Counted from the first letter of the stretch, positions 7,942 to 15,772 are shown. The stretch: 36,540 nucleotides of DNA from Phycisphaerae bacterium (GCA_030426605.1 JAUHXM010000022.1:1-36540); one strand, 5' to 3'. Numbers and translations: made by a program. Notes: generated by a model not told the origin, from the letters alone.

Positions 7942-8607
7942 ATGCTGATGTCTCTGATGGCGACCCCAACCCGGCAACGCGGCACTCCGCTACCATCCTC
8001 CGAACGCGAGGGAACGCCGCGCGGGACGAGGGTTGCACTGTCCGACGAGCCATCCATCCTGACCCGCATCGCCAACGGCGAGCAAGGCGCGACCGAGGCG
8101 TGCATTGATCAGTACGGCGGGCTCGTCTGGTCGCTCGCCCGCCGCTTCTGCCCGACACGCGAGCTCGCCGAGGACGCCGTGCAGGACGCGTTCGTCTCCG
8201 TCTGGAAGTCCGCCGACCGGTACGACCCGGACCAGGGCTCGGAGGTGACCTTCATCGCGACGATCGCGCGCCGGCGGATCATCGACCGCGTCCGCCGATC
8301 GGGCAAGCCCGTGGGGACGATGCCGGTGGACGCCGCGGACGGCACCGCCGCCGGTCCCGCGCCCATGGGCGAGAAGGCTGAGCAATCCGAAGAGATCCAG
8401 GCAGCCGTCCGGGCGCTCAACGAACTCAGCCCGGACCAGCAGAAGGTCATCCAGCTCTCCGTTCTCCGGGGGCTGAGTCATCAGCAGATCGCCGAAGCGA
8501 CCGGCATGCCGTTGGGCACGGTCAAGACGCATCTGCGGCGGGGGTTGATCCGTGTCCGCGAGCTCCTCGCCGAGGGGCACGACAAGCGAATGGGGGTGGC
8601 GACATGA
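7942..8607 (+). CDS. ECF-type RNA polymerase sigma factor (SigK-like context)
   Basis: 221 aa from ATG 7942. An in-frame GTG at 7900 and ATGs at 7948 and 7957 are alternatives, and none has a convincing ribosome site. Conserved sequence begins only near residue 35 (SILTRIANGEQGA), so the true start could be later. Region 2 is clear (AEDAVQDAFVSVWKSADRYDP, then a FIATIARRRIIDRVRR helix), as is region 4 (LSPDQQKVIQLSVLRGLSHQ, with GMPLGTVKTHLRRG as the -35-recognition helix). The stop overlaps the next gene by ATGA, so the anti-sigma factor is translationally coupled. The gap after the FAS1 gene holds a GC-rich GGGGAA/TTCCCC hairpin but no T-tract, so read-through from the FAS1 gene is possible. 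Confidence 0.9.
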   Translation: MLMSLMATPTRQRGTPLPSSEREGTPRGTRVALSDEPSILTRIANGEQGATEACIDQYGGLVWSLARRFCPTRELAEDAVQDAFVSVWKSADRYDPDQGSEVTFIATIARRRIIDRVRRSGKPVGTMPVDAADGTAAGPAPMGEKAEQSEEIQAAVRALNELSPDQQKVIQLSVLRGLSHQQIAEATGMPLGTVKTHLRRGLIRVRELLAEGHDKRMGVAT

Positions 8608-9458
8608 GTGCGTTGCCACACGATGAATACACGATCGATCGCCTGTGCGAGCACGCGACCCGCGGTCTCGAAGACCCATCGGCCATCGGCGTGAACGACG
8701 CCGCGCTCATCGAGCAGTTCGAGCTCGCCGCCGCCGCGCTCGGCGTCGCGCTCGTGGGCGAGCCCGAGCCGATGCCGCGGAACGTGCGCGCCGCGCTGAG
8801 CGCCGCCGCCCGCGAGCACGAATCGCCCAAGCTCCGGCTCGCCGGCACCCCCGCGACGCCGCGCAAGAGGGGCAACATCAGCGGCGCCACCGCGCTCGGG
8901 TGGATCGCCGCGGCGGCGTGCCTGACCATCGCCGTCTACGCTTGGATGAACCCGCGCCCGCCTGCGCGTCCGTCGGCCCCGTCGATCGCCGCCCAATACG
9001 ACGCCCTCGCTGCGTGCCCCGGCGTCGTCCGCGCATCATGGGTCGGGCTCGACGATCTGCTCGGCGTCCCCGCGCACGCCTACGACGAAGAACTCGCCGG
9101 CGAAATCATCTGGGACCACGACTCGCAGACCGGGTTCATGAAGTTCACCGGGCTCGCGGCCAACGAACCGGACGAATTCCAGTACCAGCTCTGGATCTTC
9201 GACGCCGAACGCCGCGTGGGCGACCTCCCGCAGTTCGCGATCGAAGGCCTGCCGGACCTGCTCACCCAGCGCCCCGTGGACGGCGGCGTCTTCGACGCCG
9301 CGACCCTCGCCCGCACCAACACGCCCGGCGAGATCATCATCCCGATCGACGCGAAGCTCCCCGTGGGCAACGCCGCGATCTTCGCGATCACCGTCGAGCC
9401 GCCAGGCGGCGTCGTGGTCTCGGACCGCGACATCGTGACTGCGGCGATCGCGGGCTAA
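8604..9458 (+). CDS. Membrane-bound anti-sigma factor, RskA type
   Basis: 284 aa. The ATG overlaps the sigma stop (ATGA). Residues 1-90 form a cytoplasmic helical part (anti-sigma domain). One transmembrane helix lies at about 95-114 (TALGWIAAAACLTIAVYAW). Residues ~135-284 form an extracytoplasmic anti-sigma-K-factor RskA-like domain, with motifs such as FMKFTGLAANEPDEFQYQLW and the LPVGNAAIFAITVEPPGGV end. The family binds its sigma factor at the membrane and releases it after regulated proteolysis. Linkage to sigma and FAS1 genes mirrors the SigK/RskA regulon, so control of the FAS1 protein is a reasonable inference. It ends 4 bp from the convergent hydrolase. Confidence 0.9.
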   Translation: MSALPHDEYTIDRLCEHATRGLEDPSAIGVNDAALIEQFELAAAALGVALVGEPEPMPRNVRAALSAAAREHESPKLRLAGTPATPRKRGNISGATALGWIAAAACLTIAVYAWMNPRPPARPSAPSIAAQYDALAACPGVVRASWVGLDDLLGVPAHAYDEELAGEIIWDHDSQTGFMKFTGLAANEPDEFQYQLWIFDAERRVGDLPQFAIEGLPDLLTQRPVDGGVFDAATLARTNTPGEIIIPIDAKLPVGNAAIFAITVEPPGGVVVSDRDIVTAAIAG

Positions 9459-9462
9459 TCCT

Positions 9463-10494
9463 CTACCGGGCCAGCACCCCGGTGTCCAGCCACTCCCGCA
9501 CCTCCTGTGCCGCCCCCCCCGCGTCCGGAGGGCCGAGGTCGTCGTACGCGAAGCTCGTCTCGCGCGTGCACACCTGGAGCAGATGGTTCAGGCCCGACAG
9601 CACGCGTCCACGGAAAGGCATACCCGTGCCCCGCACCGCGTCCTCGATCGCGCCCAGCGAGCGTTCGGCATCGACCTGCAAGTCGTTCTCGCCGCACATC
9701 GCGAGCACCGGGCAGGGCACGCGCTCGAACGCCCCGCGCGCGTCGGTGGTGAGCAGGAACCGGGTCTCCCACTCCGACGCGTCGTCCACAACGAACGCCA
9801 CGATCTCCTCGTCGGCTTCCTCGACGAATCCTGACTCGCGGAGCAACTCCAGGTTCTCCGCGGCGTACCGCCCGAGTTGCCGGCGCTGCTCGCCGGCGTC
9901 GTCGGTGCCCTCAATGATGTCGAACAGGCCCGACATGAACGAGACCTGCCGCACGACCGCCGCCGGCGTGGCGCCTTCGGACTCGAGGATGTCACGGTGC
10001 TGCCCGAGCAACGCGTCGCGCCCGCGTTCGCACGTACCGGACAGGGCCACGAAGAACGCAGGGGAGGTCCGCGCCGCCGCGAGAGCCCCAATCAAGCACC
10101 CCTGCGAGTGCCCGATGATCCCGGTCGGAACCCGCCCGCATTCGGCCCGGAGCGTGCCCCACGCCAGTGCGGCGTCGTGCACGATCTGGTCGGGCGTACT
10201 CGCAAGGTAGTCTCCGCCCGACCCGCCGACGCCCCGGTCATCGACCCGCAGCGTCGCCACGCCGACGCGAGCCAACTCGTGCGCCATGACACGGAAGACC
10301 GCGTGCCCGGCGACCGTCTCATCGCGGTCCTGCGGCCCAGACCCCGACACCAGCAATGCAGCCGCGATCGTTCCCTCGCGCGGCTCGCACACCGTGCCGG
10401 CGAGGGTCACACCGGGTGTCGAACTCGCGACGGAGACATCGCGCTCGGGTTGCTGGCCCCCGTCTCCAGACTTAATGTTGGGCTCAGTACGCAT
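9463..10494 (-). CDS. Alpha/beta hydrolase (serine esterase-like)
   Basis: 343 aa. It has the SGSGPQDRDE oxyanion region (50-59), DDRGVGGSGG, the nucleophile elbow GHSQG (Ser130), a candidate acid in CGENDLQVD (Asp271) and a candidate His in GLNHLLQ (His304), so the triad looks complete. No clear signal peptide is seen from the chosen ATG. The start ATG 10494 lies inside the last codons of a frameshifted hbd-like remnant, whose stop codon overlaps the start of this gene. This hints that the hydrolase once followed a second hbd-type gene in an operon. No good Shine-Dalgarno is present, so the exact start is uncertain. Substrate unknown. Confidence 0.8.
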   Translation of the reverse strand: MRTEPNIKSGDGGQQPERDVSVASSTPGVTLAGTVCEPREGTIAAALLVSGSGPQDRDETVAGHAVFRVMAHELARVGVATLRVDDRGVGGSGGDYLASTPDQIVHDAALAWGTLRAECGRVPTGIIGHSQGCLIGALAAARTSPAFFVALSGTCERGRDALLGQHRDILESEGATPAAVVRQVSFMSGLFDIIEGTDDAGEQRRQLGRYAAENLELLRESGFVEEADEEIVAFVVDDASEWETRFLLTTDARGAFERVPCPVLAMCGENDLQVDAERSLGAIEDAVRGTGMPFRGRVLSGLNHLLQVCTRETSFAYDDLGPPDAGGAAQEVREWLDTGVLAR

Positions 10495-10651
10495 ACACCC
10501 CGCGCCCACTCTTGCTCCCAAGCCGCTGAGCAGTCACCCGCCGCTCGAGCGGCGTGCAAGGCACAACCCGGGTGCAGAAACCTCGCCAGCACGTCCATGC
10601 ACTCTGCGCGCGAATCGAGCTCGGTCACGACCGCCAGCCGCCGCGGGCTGA
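10484..10651 (-). pseudogene. Decayed, frameshifted copy of the 3' end of a 3-hydroxyacyl-CoA dehydrogenase gene
   Basis: On the minus strand one frame encodes RRLAVVTELDSRAECMDVLA and RFLH, aligning with RLADFIGLDTCAHIMNVLADGLH of the neighbouring hbd gene. About 5 nt are then missing relative to hbd, and the frame shifts to PCTPLERRVTAQRLGSKSGR and GVYAY-stop, aligning with PCPLLEQLVTAGRLGNKSGR and GVYEY-stop. The + strand DNA matches as well: acaccccgcgccc is shared with 11434-11460, and ccagcacgt with 11541. The fragment starts right at the stop of the membrane protein gene and ends overlapping the hydrolase start. It is a truncated duplicate or a dying paralogue. Confidence 0.75.
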
Positions 10652-11338
10652 TCACGACTCGTCGCCCGGGCCCCGCATGCCGTCCACGGTGCCGCCGACC
10701 GCGGCGTCCACCATCGGCGAGGCACCGAGCCGGAACGCCGTGAACACCGCCAGGCAGACCCACAACACGTCAAACAGACTGAACGACGCCTTGAACGTGT
10801 CCGTGAAGACCTGCGCGACCTCCTCGGAGGAGTACGAGACCTCGCCCTCGACCCACGACCGGTGCTCCGCCTGCTCGTCGGCGCTCAGCGCGGCCCAGCG
10901 GGTCTCGGCTTCCGCCCACACGTCCGCGGGGTAGTCGCCCTCGACCCAGCGTGACTCGGCGGCGGCGCTGTCGGGCCACGCGAGCTCCTCGCCCGCCTCG
11001 GCCCACTCCGCCGCGACGTCGTCGGCGTAGTAGGAGATCAGGTTCTCGTCCGTCACCGCGGGCGGCGGGTTCTCGTTGATGTACCGAGCCAGCTCCGCCC
11101 CGATGACGCCCGCCTTGCCCCCCGCAATCGCGAGCAGCGAGACGACGACCGCGATGAGCCCCGAGGGCGTGCCCGCCTCGTGCGCCGCGCCGAACCCCGC
11201 CGCCGCGCCCACGAGCCCGCCGATGCCCCAGGCGATCAACCCGAGTTCCCGCCCTGTGAAGTACGAGACCGCCGCCCACACGGCCGCCCCGATCACGCCC
11301 GCGATCAACGCGAGCACCAACGCCTTGATGAGTCCCAT
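10652..11338 (-). CDS. Membrane protein of unknown function
   Basis: 228 aa. The ATG is preceded by AAGGAG 5 nt upstream. Three hydrophobic helices lie near the N-terminus (ALVLALIAGVIGAAVWAAV; LIAWGIGGLVGAAAGFGAA; LIAVVVSLLAIAGGKAGVIG). A ~100-residue soluble, acidic, Trp- and Glu-rich segment follows (for example AEWAEAGEELAWPDS), and then one C-terminal helix (FDVLWVCLAVFTAFRLG). I do not recognise the family. It lies between intact hbd and the hbd 3'-end remnant on the same strand, as though inserted between two copies. No catalytic motif is seen. Confidence 0.75.
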   Translation of the reverse strand: MGLIKALVLALIAGVIGAAVWAAVSYFTGRELGLIAWGIGGLVGAAAGFGAAHEAGTPSGLIAVVVSLLAIAGGKAGVIGAELARYINENPPPAVTDENLISYYADDVAAEWAEAGEELAWPDSAAAESRWVEGDYPADVWAEAETRWAALSADEQAEHRSWVEGEVSYSSEEVAQVFTDTFKASFSLFDVLWVCLAVFTAFRLGASPMVDAAVGGTVDGMRGPGDES

Positions 11339-11433
11339 CCGAGCTCCTTACAAAGACCGAGAGCACGGAGTATGCGCGATGACCCCCACCCGAAGCAACC
11401 CCGGGCCCGCACAATAGAACATCGGAACGATTC

Positions 11434-12291
11434 TTAGTACTCGTACACCCCGCGCCCGGACTTGTTACCCAGACGCCCCGCCGTCACCAGCTGCTCGAGC
11501 AGCGGGCACGGGCGGTACCGCTCCGAATGCAATCCGTCCGCCAGCACGTTCATGATGTGCGCGCACGTGTCGAGCCCGATGAAGTCCGCCAGGCGCAGCG
11601 GGCCCATCGGGTGATTCATCCCGAGCTTCATGATCTCGTCGAGATGCTCGGGCTCGGCGACGCCCTCCATCCACGCGTAGAACGCCTCGTTGATCATCGG
11701 CATCAGCACGCGGTTGGACACGAACCCAGCCCGGTCGTTCGCCGGCACCGCGACCTTGCCCATCGCCTCGCTCAGCCCGATCACCCGGTCCGTCACCGCC
11801 TTGTCCGTCGCCAGCCCGTTGATCACCTCGACCAGCTTCATCACCGGCACCGGGTAAAAGAAGTGCATGCCGATGACGCGCTCGGGCGTCTTCGTCGCGG
11901 CGCCGATCGCAGTGATGCTGATCGAGCTCGTGTTCGTCGCGAGGATGGCACCGTTGGTCAGCGTCTCATCGAGCCTCGCGAAGATCTCCCGCTTCACGCC
12001 CTCGTTCTCGACGACCGCCTCGATCGCGATGTCCGCGCCCTCGAGGTACTTCCAGTCCGTCACGCGGGTGATGCGCTCGAGCGCGGCGTGCGCCTCGTCC
12101 TGCGTCATCCGCTCCTTCTCGACCGCCCGCGCGAGCAGCTTCTCGTGCGTCGCCTGGCACCGGGCGACCTGGTCCGCGCTCGCGTCGTAGACGATCGTCT
12201 CGAACCCGGCGACCGCCGCGACCTGAGCGATCCCGCCCCCCATCTGCCCCGCGCCGATGACCGCGACTTTCTTCACGCCGTGCTCGCTCAT
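11434..12291 (-). CDS. hbd: 3-hydroxybutyryl-CoA dehydrogenase
   Basis: 285 aa, the usual length for this family (~280-290). It has an N-terminal NAD-binding Rossmann motif VIGAGQMGGGIAQ (11-23), the substrate-binding segment NTSSISI, and the catalytic-histidine motif GMHFFYPVPVMKLVEVI (His143). The C-terminal dimerisation domain has DRAGFVSNRVLMPMINEA and the family end GRLGNKSGRGVYEY. It reversibly oxidises 3-hydroxybutyryl-CoA to acetoacetyl-CoA with NAD(P)+, in butanoate metabolism or beta-oxidation. A GAGGGAG ribosome site precedes the ATG. It may link functionally to the predicted isobutyryl-CoA mutase 5 kb away, since that enzyme would yield butyryl-CoA. Confidence 0.93.
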   Translation of the reverse strand: MSEHGVKKVAVIGAGQMGGGIAQVAAVAGFETIVYDASADQVARCQATHEKLLARAVEKERMTQDEAHAALERITRVTDWKYLEGADIAIEAVVENEGVKREIFARLDETLTNGAILATNTSSISITAIGAATKTPERVIGMHFFYPVPVMKLVEVINGLATDKAVTDRVIGLSEAMGKVAVPANDRAGFVSNRVLMPMINEAFYAWMEGVAEPEHLDEIMKLGMNHPMGPLRLADFIGLDTCAHIMNVLADGLHSERYRPCPLLEQLVTAGRLGNKSGRGVYEY

Positions 12292-12365
12292 GTCCGTGCT
12301 CCCTCGCGGGCCCGGCTCCCTCAGCCATCCCGCCGACCGACCATAGGAACCCGCCCCCGCCCAGA

Positions 12366-12371
12366 TACACT
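12366..12371 (+). promoter_or_regulatory. -10-like box TACACT, 6 nt before the recX GTG
   Basis: TACACT, then ggcgcc, then GTG at 12378. There is no leader and no Shine-Dalgarno. Confidence 0.5.
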
Positions 12372-12377
12372 GGCGCC

Positions 12378-13058
12378 GTGCCCGCCCGCCGCGCCATCAC
12401 GCCCCCGCCCGCGAACGCGGCGATCGCGATCACCGCGATCAAGGTCGTCCGCCACGACCCGCGCCGCGTCACCGTCCACATCGCGGGCGAGGCCGCCGCC
12501 CGCATCTGGGCCGACGACATCCACCCGCTGGACCTCTCCGTCGGGCTCGCGTGGGACGACGGCGTCGCCGACCGCGTCGCCGAGGCGCACGCGAGGTGCG
12601 AAGCGGCCCGCGCCGCCGTCCGCCTGATCTCGATCAAGCCGCGCACGGCGTCCGAGCTCGTGACCAAGCTCCGTGCCAAGGGGCACACGCCCGAGCACGC
12701 CAAGGCCGCCGTCGATCGGCTCGCCAACTCGGGCCTGATCGACGACGCGGCGGTCGCCCGGTCCGCCGCGGCCAGCATCGTCGCCCGCCAGCCCGCCGGC
12801 GCACGCCTGATCGAGGCCAAGCTCCGCGCCCGCGGCGTCACGCAGCAGGCCGCCCGCGACGCCGCCCGAGACGCCCTCGCCGACCACGACCCCCTCGAAG
12901 ACGCGACCGCCCTCGCCCGCAAGAGCGCCCGGACCATGGCCTCCCTCGACCGCGACGTCGCGAAACGCCGCATCCTCGGCCGTCTCGCCCGGCGCGGATT
13001 CGACACCGAGATCGCCCTCGCCGCCACCGCCGCCGCCCTCGCCGACCGCGGTGGCTAA
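12378..13058 (+). CDS. recX: RecX-family regulatory protein
   Basis: 226 aa from a GTG start. It is mostly helical with the RecX triple three-helix repeats: AAVRLISIKPRTASELVTKL with a following RAKG helix, AAVDRLANSGLIDDAAVARS, and LIEAKLRARGVTQQAARDA. The end is RILGRLARRGFDTEIALAAT. RecX proteins bind RecA filaments and restrain recombinase activity. recA is not in the window. The GTG lies 6 nt after a TACACT box, which supports this start and a leaderless mRNA. It is followed at 15 bp by a lipoprotein gene that has its own box. A ~60-residue N-terminal extension before the first helical repeat is beta-rich (VVRHDPRRVTVHIAG), as in many RecX proteins. Confidence 0.85.
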   Translation: MPARRAITPPPANAAIAITAIKVVRHDPRRVTVHIAGEAAARIWADDIHPLDLSVGLAWDDGVADRVAEAHARCEAARAAVRLISIKPRTASELVTKLRAKGHTPEHAKAAVDRLANSGLIDDAAVARSAAASIVARQPAGARLIEAKLRARGVTQQAARDAARDALADHDPLEDATALARKSARTMASLDRDVAKRRILGRLARRGFDTEIALAATAAALADRGG

Positions 13059-13061
13059 CGC

Positions 13062-13067
13062 TACCGT
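13062..13067 (+). promoter_or_regulatory. -10-like box TACCGT, 6 nt before the lipoprotein ATG
   Basis: TACCGT, gcttgc, ATG at 13074. It sits immediately after the recX stop codon. Confidence 0.45.
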
Positions 13068-13073
13068 GCTTGC

Positions 13074-13598
13074 ATGACCAAGCCCGCATTGATCCTCGCG
13101 CTCGTGTCCGCCCTGACGGCCTCCGGCTGCGCCCGGCAGCTCAACGAGCGCCCGACGCTCGGCAACGCCGTCCACACCGCGACGCTCCGCACCAACGAAT
13201 GGGCGAGCCCGCCCGCGGCGGTGCCCGAATGCACCTCGGCCCACGCCGCGGGCCCGAACCGCTCAGGCTGGCCCGCACGCGTCTTCCTCGTCCCCGTGGA
13301 CGGCACCGTGCACGGCCCGGTGCGGCATGGCACCATCGCCCTCACCGACGACACCCGCCGCCAGCAGGGGCTCTACCCGACGCCAGAATCCGCGCTCGAC
13401 CTCGAGGGCGATGCCCGCGGCGCCCTCGCCCTGGAGGGCGTCCTCGCACCCTTCTCCGCGATGGCCGAGCTCGCGCTCATGCCCGTCTCCCTCGTCCTCG
13501 AGCCGCCGTTCAAGGACGACCAGAGCCCCGGCTGGCTGCACAAGCGCACGGGGCAGCACGCCTGGTCCAGCGCCCCCATGGCGGACGGCGACCGATGA
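13074..13598 (+). CDS. Predicted lipoprotein, unknown function
   Basis: 174 aa. The lipoprotein signal peptide ends at LTASGC, with lipidated Cys19. The mature part is Pro- and Ala-rich with short beta motifs (RVFLVPVDGTVHGPVRHGTI), followed by a helix near 120-140. I recognise no enzymatic motif. The lipobox places it in the periplasmic face of an envelope membrane. Its stop overlaps the next start (ATGA), so it is co-translated with the rhodanese. The start lies 6 nt after a TACCGT box. Confidence 0.75.
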   Translation: MTKPALILALVSALTASGCARQLNERPTLGNAVHTATLRTNEWASPPAAVPECTSAHAAGPNRSGWPARVFLVPVDGTVHGPVRHGTIALTDDTRRQQGLYPTPESALDLEGDARGALALEGVLAPFSAMAELALMPVSLVLEPPFKDDQSPGWLHKRTGQHAWSSAPMADGDR

Positions 13599-13945
13599 CC
13601 GACGCCCCACGCGTCCGCGAGGGCTGGGAGATCACGCCCAGCGACGCCGCCCGCCTGCTCGCGTCGGGCGCCGCCCCCCTCGTGGACATCCGCCGCGCCG
13701 ACGAGCTCGAACGCGCCAGCATCGCCGGCGCCGAGTGGATCCCCATGGGCGACCTGCTCGACCGAATCGACGAGCTCGACCTCGACGACGGCGCGCCGGT
13801 GAGCATCCTCTGCCACCACGGCGTCCGCTCGCTGCGCATGACGCTCGCCCTGCACGAGATCGGCGTGACCGGGGCGCGCTCCGTCGCCGGCGGCATCGAC
13901 GCGTGGAGCGTCACCGTCGATCCCAGCATCCCGCGCTATAGCTAG
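13595..13945 (+). CDS. Single-domain rhodanese-like protein
   Basis: 116 aa, the usual size of a stand-alone rhodanese. It has the domain start WEITPSDAARLL, the substrate-loop region VDIRRADELERASIAGAEWI, an active-site loop with Cys73 in LCHHGVRS (C-x4-R pattern, Arg78), and the final GGIDAWSVTVDPSIPRY motif. The family transfers sulfane sulfur through the active cysteine. The substrate is unknown. No signal peptide is present, so it is cytoplasmic, even though it is translationally coupled by an ATGA overlap to an exported lipoprotein gene. Confidence 0.9.
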   Translation: MTDAPRVREGWEITPSDAARLLASGAAPLVDIRRADELERASIAGAEWIPMGDLLDRIDELDLDDGAPVSILCHHGVRSLRMTLALHEIGVTGARSVAGGIDAWSVTVDPSIPRYS

Positions 13946-13967
13946 GTCCAACGGGCACCCCAGGGAT

Positions 13968-14051
13968 CGTGCCACCGACCCGTCCTCGGGTCAGTCTCAT
14001 CTCGGCGTGCCAGTGCCAAACGCACTGACCCGAGGACGGGTCAGTGGCACG
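13968..14051. repeat. Inverted pair of REP-like palindromes
   Basis: Two 28-bp arms (13968-13995 and 14024-14051) are reverse complements with one mismatch, separated by 28 bp. Each arm is itself a palindrome: the right copy has a perfect 10-bp stem CACTGACCCG / CGGGTCAGTG with loop agga. This paired-hairpin organisation is typical of REP/BIME elements. It lies between convergent genes. Confidence 0.8.
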
Positions 14052-14109
14052 TCGGATGTTCCCGAGCAGCCATGTCCGACGACGAGGCGAACACACTGGC
14101 GCGCTGTCC

Positions 14110-14142
14110 AAAAAGAACACCCGGGCCACGAGGGCCCGGGTG
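14110..14142 (-). terminator. Rho-independent terminator of the dockerin-protein gene
   Basis: On the minus strand the stem CACCCGGGCC, loop ctcgt and stem GGCCCGGGTG are followed by ttcttttt. It lies ~55 bp after the stop codon. Confidence 0.8.
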
Positions 14143-14197
14143 CCTTGGGTCAGTAGATTCCCGACCGGCTCACGCCGGACGGTAGCGGGTTACCCGA

Positions 14198-15772
14198 TTA
14201 CGGGCAGCCAGCGAGGAATGCTGCGACGAAGCAGTCGATGTCATCGATGTTGATCGTGAGGTTGCCATCACAATCAGCCGCCGCGAGGTCACCAGCGAGG
14301 AAGCCAGCGACGAAGCAGTCGATGTCGTCGATGTTGATGGTGAAGTTGCCATCACAGTCGGCGAAGCTGCACTGGGTCGGGCCGGCCGCAGCCGACAGAC
14401 CGAGGTACATGCCCGACCACGGACGGCCGTCCGGGACGGTGTCCGAGTTGTCGTCGATGACGCAGTTCATCGAACCGACGAAGGTGACGCCGTCGCTGGC
14501 CAGACCGCCCCAACCGAAGAAGTCGGAGTTGGGCAGACCGGCGCAGGAGAAGGCGCTGACCGGGGGCGTGCCACCGAAGGCCGCCGGGACCGGGCTCTCA
14601 CCGAGCGAGGCAAAGAAGAGGCTGAAGCGGCTGAGCGAGGTCAGCGTCGCCGGGGTCGTGCCGAGCGCCGTCGAGGTGAACGGGAACGACTGGGCCATCG
14701 GGGCCTCGTAGGAATCGATCTTGATGCGGGTGTTGTCGAACTGCAGCGGGGCCGGAGCCGTCGTGCGGTTGATGTAGTCCGCGAGACCGTCGCCGGAAAC
14801 ACCGGCCTGGGCGTTGAGCGGGGTCACGCCGTCAACGGCGAACTCACCCATCGCGCCAGCGCGACCGGGGGCCGCGATCTGGTACCCGATCAGACCCTCG
14901 TTGGGGCCCGGGGCGGTCGGCTGAATCGCCTGGACGGAGTACGACCAGTCGATGTTGCCGTTGCCATCGTTGTCGGCCGACGCGACGTCCGGAACGGTGT
15001 CCGAGTTGGTGTCGGTGTCGATCGCAGCGATCATCGAGTTGAAGAACCCGGAGGCCGGGCCAACGCCGTCGGTGTCACACAGCTCGAACTCGCCGCCGCC
15101 GGTGAGGTCGAAGGTGAGGATGAAGCCGGACAGGTAGTTGGGGATCGGCGCCGTCAGCGGGCCCGGGAGGTTGGTCGCGCTGAGCACGACAACCGGGGTC
15201 CGCGAGAAGCCCGGGCCACCGGCCGACGGGCAGAACGACGACGACTGACCGAACGGATCTTCCTTGTCCCAGAAGGTCAGGGAGAAGCCGTGGCCGCGGG
15301 TGTTGCCGTCCGCGACGGTGTCCGAGTTGGTGTCGGTATCGACGATGTCGGTCCAGTGCGAGTACTGGAGGGTCTCGACGAGCAGGTCGGTGGTGCCACC
15401 GGTGCCCTGAGCCTTGTAGAGGTGCCAGTCGCCCTGGGTCGTCTCGGAGTCAACCGCGGCGATGTTGGTGTTGGGCGAGGCGGTCGTGCCGATCGGGCAC
15501 GGGTCGCCGTTGGTGTTGATCCAGACGTCGCCGACGCCGTCGCCGTTGATGTCGTCGCCGATGGCGCGCAGAGCCTGCCCGGCCTTGTTCGCCAGGTACT
15601 CCTTCGCCGGGGTGAACACGACCTCGCCGGTCGAGACCTTGATGTAGTAGTGACCAACCAGACCAGCCGACTTCGCCTGCTGGACACCGATCGCCGGGAC
15701 AGTCGTCTCAGCGCCGGCTGTCGAACAGACACCCGCGGCCAGGGCAAGCGTCAAAGCACTCTTCGCCTTCAT
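14198..15772 (-). CDS. Large secreted protein with tandem dockerin-like C-terminal repeats
   Basis: 524 aa. The ATG is preceded by AGAGGAG. The signal peptide ends near AGVCSTAGA. The body is beta-rich and contains three copies of an NSDTV-x-D motif (DTDTNSDTVADGN, DTDTNSDTVPDVA, DDNSDTVPDGR), perhaps acidic calcium-binding loops. The C-terminus has two 28-residue units of ADCDGN-(F/L)-TINIDDIDC plus FVA-x-FLAG, which are Asp-rich EF-hand-like loops of the dockerin type found at the ends of many exported planctomycetal proteins. A periplasmic or surface role is inferred; no catalytic domain is recognisable. It is the only gene before a strong terminator, and has a long upstream region with a sigma-70-like promoter. 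Confidence 0.85.
   Translation of the reverse strand: MKAKSALTLALAAGVCSTAGAETTVPAIGVQQAKSAGLVGHYYIKVSTGEVVFTPAKEYLANKAGQALRAIGDDINGDGVGDVWINTNGDPCPIGTTASPNTNIAAVDSETTQGDWHLYKAQGTGGTTDLLVETLQYSHWTDIVDTDTNSDTVADGNTRGHGFSLTFWDKEDPFGQSSSFCPSAGGPGFSRTPVVVLSATNLPGPLTAPIPNYLSGFILTFDLTGGGEFELCDTDGVGPASGFFNSMIAAIDTDTNSDTVPDVASADNDGNGNIDWSYSVQAIQPTAPGPNEGLIGYQIAAPGRAGAMGEFAVDGVTPLNAQAGVSGDGLADYINRTTAPAPLQFDNTRIKIDSYEAPMAQSFPFTSTALGTTPATLTSLSRFSLFFASLGESPVPAAFGGTPPVSAFSCAGLPNSDFFGWGGLASDGVTFVGSMNCVIDDNSDTVPDGRPWSGMYLGLSAAAGPTQCSFADCDGNFTINIDDIDCFVAGFLAGDLAAADCDGNLTINIDDIDCFVAAFLAGCP
14206..14366 (-). repeat. Tandem 84-bp repeat encoding the two dockerin-like units
   Basis: The blocks starting ccagcgagg at 14208 and 14292 are offset by 84 bp and almost identical over ~70 bp (gacgaagcagtcgatgt, cgatgttgat, gttgccatcaca). 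They encode the 28-residue repeat at the end of the secreted protein. Confidence 0.85.

Noticed and set aside
14206-14366. Possible CRISPR or mobile repeat
   Set aside because: The 84-bp repeats are in frame, occur twice only and encode the dockerin-like units.
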